This document shows positions 1-5,022 of a stretch of 7,886 nt of DNA, in pieces. The notes under the pieces were generated by a model, which was not told where the DNA came from, ran no database searches, and saw only the letters and a program-made list of their open reading frames with translations. The stretch lies in contig JACQRS010000135.1 of NCBI GenBank assembly GCA_016206385.1, forward strand, positions 1 through 7,886, written 5' to 3'. A program made the translations under genes and the position numbers. This DNA is from Candidatus Rokuibacteriota bacterium (GTDB taxonomy: Bacteria; Methylomirabilota; Methylomirabilia; Rokubacteriales; CSP1-6). Within the stretch, counting starts at the first letter, position 1, and the number at the start of each line of letters is the position of its first letter.

Positions 1-263
1 ACCTGTCCCAGGTCGCGGTGTACGGCCGGCAGGGCCTGACCGGGGAGCGGACGTCCAAGGAGATCGGGATCCTCTCTCTCCGCTCGGGCGACGTGGTGGG
101 CGAGCACACGGTGTCGTTCGGCAACCTGGGCGAGCGGCTCGAGCTGACGCACCGGGCTCACAGCCGGGACACCTTCGCCCGCGGCGCGATCCGGGCCGCC
201 AAGTTCATCGCGACGGCCTCCCCCGGCCTCTACTCCATGCAGGACGTGCTGGGGCTGAAATAA
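1..263 (+). CDS. dapB: 4-hydroxy-tetrahydrodipicolinate reductase, C-terminal part (5' end outside window)
   Basis: The enzyme reduces the DapA product with NAD(P)H to tetrahydrodipicolinate, in the cytoplasmic DAP/lysine pathway. Only the last ~87 residues are present, with the first full codon at 3. They match the conserved DapB C-terminus: YGRQGLTGERTSKEIGI, then the strand SLRSGDVVGEHTVSF, then ELTHRAHSRDTFARGAIRAA, and the ending PGLYSMQDVLGL. The GxH segment and the HRAxSRDxFAxGA helix are family hallmarks of the substrate-binding/tetramerisation domain. The N-terminal Rossmann fold and the catalytic His/Lys motif lie upstream, so their integrity cannot be judged. The gene stops with TAA at 261–263, 10 nt before dapL. 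That spacing fits co-transcription and consecutive use of the product. Identification is firm. Confidence 0.93.
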   Translation, partial: LSQVAVYGRQGLTGERTSKEIGILSLRSGDVVGEHTVSFGNLGERLELTHRAHSRDTFARGAIRAAKFIATASPGLYSMQDVLGLK

Positions 264-273
264 TTCCCCCGAC

Positions 274-1446
274 ATGCCCGAACGCTTCGAGCTTGCCGAA
301 CGGTTGAAGCGGCTCCCGCCCTACCTCTTCGCGGAGATCGACAAAAAGAAGCGCGAGGTCAGGGCCCGCGGAGTGGACGTCATCGACCTGGGGATCGGCG
401 ACCCGGATCTCCCGACGCCGCCCCATGTGATTCAGGCGCTTCAGCACGCCGCCCTCGACCCTGAGAACCATCGTTACCCTTCTTACGAAGGGATGCTCGC
501 TTTCCGGCAGGCGGTGGCCGACTGGTACGCCAAGCGCTTCGGCGTGACGCTGGACCCGGAGAGCGAGGTCCTGACGCTGGTGGGCTCCAAGGAAGGGACG
601 GCGCACATGCCGCTCGCCTTCGTGAACCCGGGGGACGCGGTGCTGGTCCCCGACCCGGGCTACCCGGTGTACGCTGCGGGTGCCTGGTTTGCCGGTGGTG
701 AGGTCCACTTCATGCCGCTCCGGCGGGAGCACGGCTTCCTTCCCGATCTCGACGCGATTCCGCCGGATGTGGCCCGGCGCGCCAGGCTGATGTACCTCAA
801 CTACCCCAACAATCCCACGGCGGCCTGTGCCGGCCGCGAGTTCTTCAGCCGGGTGGTCGCCTTTGCGGAGCGGCACGGGGTGATCGTCTGCCACGACGCC
901 ATGTATTCGGAGCTCCGCTTCGACGGCTATGAGCCGCCCAGCTTCCTGGAAATGGAGGGCGCCCGGCAGGTGGGCGTGGAGTTCCACTCGCTCTCGAAGA
1001 CTTACTCCATGACGGGCTGGCGGATCGGGTTCTGCGTCGGCAATGCCCGGCTCGTGGCGGGCCTCGGTAAGGTCAAGACCAACGTGGACTCCGGGGTCTT
1101 CCAGGCCGTTCAGTACGCCGCGGTTGCCGCCCTGACCGGGCCGCAGGATGCGTCCGAGCGATACCGGAAGATTTACCAGGAGCGCCGCGACGTGGTGGTG
1201 GAGGGGCTCCGGGCGCTGGGTTGGGAGGTGGATGTGCCCAAGGCCACGTTCTTCGTGTGGGTGCCGGTGTCGAAGGGGCTCGACTCGAGGGCCTTTGCCA
1301 CCCGCCTGCTTGACGAGGTGGGCGTCGTCGTCACGCCAGGCGTGGGCTTTGGCCCCTCGGGGGAGGGATTTTACCGGATCGCCCTGACCATCGAGACCCC
1401 GCGGCTGGCCGAGGCGATGGAGCGGCTCAAGAGGCTCAGGCTGTGA
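274..1446 (+). CDS. dapL: LL-diaminopimelate aminotransferase (class I/II, PLP-dependent)
   Basis: This 390-residue fold-type I aminotransferase most likely converts tetrahydrodipicolinate plus glutamate directly to LL-DAP, bypassing the acylated DapD/DapC/DapE route. Visible landmarks are an N-terminal helix with PPYLFAEIDKKK, the substrate-binding strand DLGIGDPDLPTP, the YPNNPT motif (Asn180 beside the PLP ring), Asp208 and Tyr211 in CHDAMYSEL, and the Schiff-base lysine Lys242 in HSLSKTYSMTGWRIGF. A C-terminal TPGVGFGPSGEGFYRIAL segment carries the carboxylate-binding Arg. Length is normal for the family. The ATG at 274 lacks a clear Shine–Dalgarno, so coupling to dapB is likely. The class I motifs alone cannot separate DapL from other aspartate/alanine aminotransferases. 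The call rests on overall resemblance and the adjacent dapB, whose product is the substrate. The stop overlaps folB by 4 nt. Confidence 0.88.
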   Translation: MPERFELAERLKRLPPYLFAEIDKKKREVRARGVDVIDLGIGDPDLPTPPHVIQALQHAALDPENHRYPSYEGMLAFRQAVADWYAKRFGVTLDPESEVLTLVGSKEGTAHMPLAFVNPGDAVLVPDPGYPVYAAGAWFAGGEVHFMPLRREHGFLPDLDAIPPDVARRARLMYLNYPNNPTAACAGREFFSRVVAFAERHGVIVCHDAMYSELRFDGYEPPSFLEMEGARQVGVEFHSLSKTYSMTGWRIGFCVGNARLVAGLGKVKTNVDSGVFQAVQYAAVAALTGPQDASERYRKIYQERRDVVVEGLRALGWEVDVPKATFFVWVPVSKGLDSRAFATRLLDEVGVVVTPGVGFGPSGEGFYRIALTIETPRLAEAMERLKRLRL

Positions 1447-1829
1447 GCGCCCTGCCCCCGTTTCCCGGAGCCTCTGATAAAATATTTCTCGAAGACGTTC
1501 GCTTCTACGGGCACCACGGGGTCACCGATGCCCAGCAGACTGTCGGTGCCTGGTTCTCTGTGGACGTCGAGCTGACCCTGGATCTGACGCCGGCCGGCCT
1601 CGCCGACGACCTGAGCGCGACGGTGGACTACGAGGAGGTGGCGCGTCGGGTGGTGGAGGTGGGCACCAAGGAACGGGTGAACCTCCTGGAGCGGCTGGCG
1701 GCGCTCGTCGCCGAGGCGCTGCTGAGGGACTTTCCCGTCCGGGTGGTTCGGGTTCGGGTCAGAAAGTTGACGCCGCCGCTGGAGGGCATCCACGGCGTTC
1801 CCGGCGTCGAAGTCACTCGTGGACGGTGA
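1443..1829 (+). CDS. folB: Dihydroneopterin aldolase
   Basis: FolB cleaves 7,8-dihydroneopterin to 6-hydroxymethyl-7,8-dihydropterin and glycolaldehyde, the substrate step for FolK. The 128-residue length is typical. Motifs are KIFLEDVRFYGHHGV (residues 13–27), VDYEEVARRV, NLLERLAALVAE with the pterin-anchoring Glu83, and the C-terminal RVRVRKLTPPLEG with Lys108 aligned to the catalytic lysine. The normally conserved glutamate five residues after the FYGxHG glycine (Glu22 in the S. aureus enzyme) appears as Gln31; see findings. The GTG start at 1443 is backed by AAGAGG at 1429–1434, 8 nt upstream. It overlaps the dapL stop as GTGA, indicating translational coupling. The family includes epimerase (FolX)-like members, but the neighbouring folK favours FolB. 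Confidence 0.9.
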   Translation: MSALPPFPGASDKIFLEDVRFYGHHGVTDAQQTVGAWFSVDVELTLDLTPAGLADDLSATVDYEEVARRVVEVGTKERVNLLERLAALVAEALLRDFPVRVVRVRVRKLTPPLEGIHGVPGVEVTRGR

Positions 1830-1833
1830 GCGG

Positions 1834-2382
1834 ATGCCGCGCGTGTTTCTGAGTCTCGGCTCTAACCTGGGCGACCGGCTGGCGCTGCTGCGGCGCGCCG
1901 TCGAGCTCCTCGCGCAGGTGCCCGGCGTTCGGTTCCTCGAGGCCTCCGGCCTCTACGAGACCGAGCCCTGGGACACCGTGGCCGGCGAGATCGTCGATCG
2001 GGCCCGGTGGTTCCTGAACTGCGTGGTGGCCATCGAGACCAGCCTCCCGCCCGCGACGCTCCTGGTGGAGGTCCAGGGGATCGAGGGTGTGCTGGGGCGG
2101 ATCCGCTCCGATGCGGCTCCGGAGGCCGAGCGCGCCGAGCCACGGACCATGGACATCGACATCCTCCTCTACGGCGACCGGGTGATCAGCGTTCCCGACG
2201 ATCTCCAGATCCCGCACCTCTTCCTGCACGAGCGTGGCTTCGTCCTCCGCCCCTTGGCCGAGCTGGCTCCGGACCTGGAACACCCCGTGCTGTACCGGAC
2301 CATGAGCGAGCTCTTGGCGGAGCTGAAAGACGACCACCAGGTGATCGCCTCCGAGCTCCCCCGCCGGTGGTTCCTCCGCTGA
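1834..2382 (+). CDS. folK: 2-amino-4-hydroxy-6-hydroxymethyldihydropteridine pyrophosphokinase (HPPK)
   Basis: HPPK transfers pyrophosphate from ATP to 6-hydroxymethyl-dihydropterin, giving the substrate for dihydropteroate synthase. From ATG 1834 the protein has 182 residues, somewhat longer than the usual ~160. Motifs are VFLSLGSNLGDR near the N-terminus, LYETEPW, FLN (Asn62, pterin site), GVLGRIR, PRTMDIDILLYGD with the Mg-binding Asp107 and Asp109, and IPHLFLHERGFVLRPLAELAPD. The extra length lies partly in two active-site loops; see findings. Start choice: ATG 1834 directly precedes the first beta strand. An in-frame GTG at 1819 would add five residues and lengthen the overlap with folB, but has no Shine–Dalgarno. 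Neither start has a strong one; GGTGAG at 1825–1830 is the best candidate. Function is firm, start moderately so. Confidence 0.93.
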   Translation: MPRVFLSLGSNLGDRLALLRRAVELLAQVPGVRFLEASGLYETEPWDTVAGEIVDRARWFLNCVVAIETSLPPATLLVEVQGIEGVLGRIRSDAAPEAERAEPRTMDIDILLYGDRVISVPDDLQIPHLFLHERGFVLRPLAELAPDLEHPVLYRTMSELLAELKDDHQVIASELPRRWFLR

Positions 2383-2430
2383 GCTGTCTCGCCTCCCCGC
2401 GCTCCGGGAGCGGCCGCCCGCTCGTCTAGC
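2383..2430 (+). other. Short intergenic leader with a GC hairpin before the sigma gene
   Basis: This 48-bp gap separates the folate genes from the sigma/anti-sigma unit. It contains a perfect 6-bp inverted repeat, GAGCGG (2408–2413) and CCGCTC (2418–2423), with a 4-nt loop, ending 7 nt before the first possible start codon. No T-tract follows, so it is not a canonical intrinsic terminator. It could be a weak attenuator or could mask the ribosome site, or it may be chance in GC-rich DNA. I see no convincing promoter boxes. Confidence 0.35.
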
Positions 2431-2961
2431 GTGAGCCGCATGGCCGACCCCGAGTTCCAGCGACAGGCTCTGGAACACCTCGATTCCCTCTACAACCTCG
2501 CCGTGTACTTCACCCGGAACGGGTCCCAAGCCCAGGACCTGGTCCAGGAGACCTACCTGCGGGCGTTTCGCTTCTCCCATCGCTTCCAGCCGGGAACTCA
2601 TCTGAAGGCCTGGCTGTTTCAAATACTGAGGAACACGTTCCTCACCTTCTACCACCAGCGGGAGCGTGAGCCTGCGCTCGCCGAGGAAGGCATTCCCGAG
2701 GGGCCCGCCCCCATGTTCCACGACGCTCCCGACGAGGGCAGAGCCCGAGTGGAGGTCCGGACGGATCTGGCGCAGGTCTTGGCGCAGCTCCCGGAGGAGT
2801 TCCGGACAGCGCTCCTGCTGGCGGAGGTGGAGGGCGTGCCCCTGAAGGACGTGGCGTACATCATGGGGTGCCCGGTGGGGACGGTGAAGTCCCGCATCTT
2901 CAGGGCGAAGGAGCGGCTCCGGGGGCTCCTCAAGGACTACGAAGGAAATTTGAGCGTCTAG
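2431..2961 (+). CDS. ECF-family RNA polymerase sigma factor
   Basis: This 176-residue protein has the two-domain ECF layout. Region 2 spans about residues 15–80: LYNLAVYFTRN, then DLVQETYLRAFR (core binding and −10 recognition), then FQPGTHLKAWLFQILRNTF. A polar linker follows at about 80–110. Region 4 (about 115–166) has LPEEFRTALLLAEVEGVPLKDVAYIMG and the recognition helix PVGTVKSRIFRAKERLR. There is no extra C-terminal domain. The region 2 wording resembles RpoE/SigR-type ECF factors. The start is either GTG 2431 or ATG 2440 (three residues shorter); neither has a clear Shine–Dalgarno, and a small hairpin lies just upstream. The next gene follows after 1 nt and encodes a zinc-type anti-sigma factor, its presumed partner. 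ECF factors often activate their own promoter, but none is recognisable here and the target regulon is unknown. Confidence 0.93.
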   Translation: MSRMADPEFQRQALEHLDSLYNLAVYFTRNGSQAQDLVQETYLRAFRFSHRFQPGTHLKAWLFQILRNTFLTFYHQREREPALAEEGIPEGPAPMFHDAPDEGRARVEVRTDLAQVLAQLPEEFRTALLLAEVEGVPLKDVAYIMGCPVGTVKSRIFRAKERLRGLLKDYEGNLSV

Positions 2962-2962
2962 C

Positions 2963-3781
2963 ATGACGGTGGAGTGCCAGGAGTTCAGACAAGAGCTGGG
3001 AGAGTGGCGCCGGGGCCACCTCGCGCCGGACAGGGCGCGGGCGCTGGAGCGGCATCTGTCGGGTTGCCCGGAGTGCAGGCAGTGGGAGCAGGAGGACCGG
3101 GCGGTGGGCCGGCTTCTGTCCGAGCGGCTTCCCCGGTACTCAGCGGCCGCTGACCTGCGGCGTCAGATCCGCCGGGCTGCCGCCGGCCAGCCGCCGCACT
3201 CCTCGTGGTGGGCCGCCGCGAGTGCGGCCCTGGCCACCGCGATGCTGATGGTGATGCTTTTTCTCGGGGATTTCATCCCGGTGCGCCCCAGACAGGCCCC
3301 TCCCGACCCGCTCCAGCCGCTGGTCCGGGCGGTGCTCTCCGAGCACACGCGGAACCTGCTCTGGGGAGAGCCGCGCCCCGAGACAGTCCCCGCGGCGCTC
3401 CCGCGGCTGATGGAGGAAACCAGGATCGAGCTTGCCCGAGTCTTCATGGGTGACGACGAGGTGCGCCTGGTCGGCGTGCAGCCGGTGGTGCTCGAAAACC
3501 GGTGGGGCCTGGCGTTGTTCTACAGGGATCCGGCAGATCACACGATCACCTACCTGCTCCTCCCGGGGCAGGGCGTGTCCGTGCCGGACCGAAACCGAGT
3601 CCGGGTCGACGGCTTTCGTCCGATGCTGTCGCGGGTCGACGGCTTCTCGGTGTTCATCTGGAAGCACGGCGGGCTGGCCTGTTTCCTGATCTCGGACCTG
3701 GTTTCCGAGAACGACCTCGCACGCTTCAGAGAGTACTTCCGCCGGATCCGGTCAGGAACCGAGCTCGTCCCGACCGGTTAG
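2963..3781 (+). CDS. Membrane-anchored zinc-type anti-sigma factor (zf-HC2/ZAS) with periplasmic domain
   Basis: This 272-residue protein probably holds the adjacent ECF sigma factor inactive at the membrane. The N-terminal cytoplasmic ZAS domain has Cys5, His31, Cys35 and Cys38 (HLSGCPEC), the HxxxCxxC zinc motif with an upstream Cys. A single membrane segment spans about residues 82–101 (WWAAASAALATAMLMVMLFL), then a Pro/Arg-rich stretch leads to a ~170-residue, presumably periplasmic domain. That domain contains an acidic, helix-prone segment (about 142–165), strands around VRLVGVQPVVLENRWGLALFYRD, and WKHGGLACFLISDL near 233–246. Such Trp/Gly-Gly and SDL patterns recur in other membrane anti-sigma factors, but the ligand or stress sensed is not evident. 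ATG 2963 lies 1 nt after the sigma stop. An AAGGA at 2942–2946 is too distant, so coupled translation is likely. The TAG stop overlaps the stop of the opposing gene. Confidence 0.85.
   Translation: MTVECQEFRQELGEWRRGHLAPDRARALERHLSGCPECRQWEQEDRAVGRLLSERLPRYSAAADLRRQIRRAAAGQPPHSSWWAAASAALATAMLMVMLFLGDFIPVRPRQAPPDPLQPLVRAVLSEHTRNLLWGEPRPETVPAALPRLMEETRIELARVFMGDDEVRLVGVQPVVLENRWGLALFYRDPADHTITYLLLPGQGVSVPDRNRVRVDGFRPMLSRVDGFSVFIWKHGGLACFLISDLVSENDLARFREYFRRIRSGTELVPTG
3602..3645 (+). repeat. Two in-frame 14-bp direct repeats (30-bp period) within the anti-sigma gene
   Basis: The 14-mer CGGGTCGACGGCTT occurs at 3602–3615 and again at 3632–3645. The spacing is exactly ten codons, so both copies encode RVDGF (residues 214–218 and 224–228). 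It may reflect a small internal duplication or a repeated beta-turn in the periplasmic domain. Confidence 0.8.
3778..3781. other. Overlapping convergent stop codons (TTAG)
   Basis: The plus-strand anti-sigma gene stops with TAG at 3779–3781. The minus-strand ligase-like gene stops with TAA read from 3780 to 3778. The two operons therefore share 2 bp of stop codon, with no intergenic sequence and no room for separate terminators outside coding DNA. Confidence 0.95.
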
Positions 3782-5019
3782 CTCCGCGCGGCTTCGCGCT
3801 CCCCGGCGAGCGCCGGCTCCACGAGGAACGGAATCGCCATGAGCGCGTAGGCGACCATCACGACCTCCGAGTCGCCGAAGTTGTACTCCGACAGCCCCGC
3901 CACCAGGAAGCCGAGGACGGCGGCGAGGCTTCCCGAGACCAGCGCCCGCTCACGCTCCTGACCCGGCCCCGCGCGCCTGACGATCTGGAGCGTCCGGGTG
4001 AAGAAGGCGCCCCAGATCCAGAGCCAGCATCCGAGCCCGAGGACTCCCCGCTCCACGAGCACCTGCAGGGGCGAGCTGTGGAGATGGCTGGTCGAGCGCT
4101 TCACGACCGGGGGGACCGCGTAGCGGGGATAGAGGGTCTTTACCTGGCCCACGCCCACACCGGTTAGGGGGTTGAGCCCGAGCAGCCGAATCCCGCTCTG
4201 CCACATGTAGAGGCGTTCCCGGACCGTTGTGGGATCGGCCAGGTTCCGGGGGTTCCAGCTGCCCGAGCTGAAGAGGAAGGACACCAGCGCCAGGGCGAGA
4301 AAGACAAGCAGGCTCGATCCCGCGATCGCTGCGAGCCGGCGGCGCCGGCCGACCAGCACCAGGAGGCCGGCCGTCCCCGCGAGGAATCCCAGCCAGGCTC
4401 CACGCGTGTAGGTCAGCACAAAGGCGCCGAGCATCACGGTCCAGGCCAGGGGTGCCCAACGGGGCCCGGCACCGTCGCGGGTCAGGAGCCGCGGCAGGCT
4501 GGCCAGGAGGACGAGGGTGAGCACCCCGGCCAGCGTCATGTAAATGCTGTAGAACCCCCGGGCCCGGGAGCACTTCCTGAAAAACTTCTCCAGGAGGGGA
4601 AACGGCCAGGGCTCGGACGGGCAGAGGAAGACCTGGAACAGGCTCAGGACCGACACGCAGGCCATCAGGAGGAAGATCCGCGTCGCCAGCCACTCGGCTC
4701 CCTGGGCTCCCCGCAGGGTGTTGACCAGGACGAAGAAGACAGCCACCAGGAGCAGCTCCTTTGACGCGTACAGGCTTCCGGCCACATCAGCGGACAACAG
4801 GTCGGCCAGCAGCGTTGCGGCGACAAAGCCGAGAAAGGAGGGGGCGAGCGGGAACGTGAGCGCGGCGCGGGCCTGAGCGTCCCGGAGCCGGAGGAGCCAG
4901 AGGAGGACCAGCGCGGCGAGGGCCGATTGGGCCAGCGTGATCGAGACGCCCAGCCCGATGACAAAGGCCGTCAGGACCCCCCGCTCAACAGCGCGCGTCA
5001 CGGGAGCGGAGCGGTGCAC
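3778..5019 (-). CDS. O-antigen ligase / polymerase-like polytopic membrane protein (Wzy_C/WaaL superfamily)
   Basis: This 413-residue inner-membrane protein has about eleven or twelve hydrophobic segments, including residues 14–31, 61–77, 87–101, 112–132, 160–176, 207–223, 229–250, 319–340, 361–377 and 385–400. A large hydrophilic loop lies at about 251–318. The superfamily signature is visible: LTYTRGAWLG with Arg206, then RLYMWQSGIRLLGLNPLTGVGVGQV, then HLHSSPLQVLVERGVLGLG with His312 and His314. Known members either ligate polyprenyl-linked glycans to lipid A core or another acceptor, or polymerise repeat units; sequence alone does not decide which. It follows the sugar-phosphate transferase by 3 nt, so one transcript is likely. 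The GTG start at 5019 has no clear Shine–Dalgarno; an in-frame GTG at 4998 is an alternative. The C-terminal tail is short and charged. Confidence 0.85.
   Translation of the reverse strand: MHRSAPVTRAVERGVLTAFVIGLGVSITLAQSALAALVLLWLLRLRDAQARAALTFPLAPSFLGFVAATLLADLLSADVAGSLYASKELLLVAVFFVLVNTLRGAQGAEWLATRIFLLMACVSVLSLFQVFLCPSEPWPFPLLEKFFRKCSRARGFYSIYMTLAGVLTLVLLASLPRLLTRDGAGPRWAPLAWTVMLGAFVLTYTRGAWLGFLAGTAGLLVLVGRRRRLAAIAGSSLLVFLALALVSFLFSSGSWNPRNLADPTTVRERLYMWQSGIRLLGLNPLTGVGVGQVKTLYPRYAVPPVVKRSTSHLHSSPLQVLVERGVLGLGCWLWIWGAFFTRTLQIVRRAGPGQERERALVSGSLAAVLGFLVAGLSEYNFGDSEVVMVAYALMAIPFLVEPALAGEREAARS
3786..3816. other. Tandem GC-rich hairpins just past the anti-sigma stop (possible terminator)
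   Basis: Two perfect 5-bp stems with tetraloops sit side by side. The first is GCGCG (3786–3790) with CGCGC (3795–3799). The second is CCGGC (3803–3807) with GCCGG (3812–3816). They begin 5 nt after the plus-strand stop and lie inside the last codons of the minus-strand gene, encoding its hydrophilic tail. No T-run follows, so an intrinsic terminator is only a possibility. Short GC palindromes are also frequent by chance in this DNA. Confidence 0.35.
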
Positions 5020-5022
5020 CGT

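Noticed and set aside
205..987. Minus-strand open frame of 260 codons opposite dapL
   Set aside because: It is antisense to the conserved aminotransferase core and its translation is His/Arg/Val-rich without motifs.
2401..2411. GCTCCGGGAGC inverted repeat before the sigma gene
   Set aside because: A 1-nt loop cannot form a stable hairpin; the neighbouring 6-bp stem at 2408–2423 is the better candidate.
1813..2964. Minus-strand open frame of 383 codons opposite folK and the sigma gene
   Set aside because: It spans two real genes and their intergenic gap on the other strand, with composition typical of an antisense shadow and no domain.
3742..3751. Perfect 10-bp palindrome CCGGATCCGG in the anti-sigma 3' end
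   Set aside because: It has no loop to form a hairpin and lies in coding sequence; chance is likely in GC-rich DNA.
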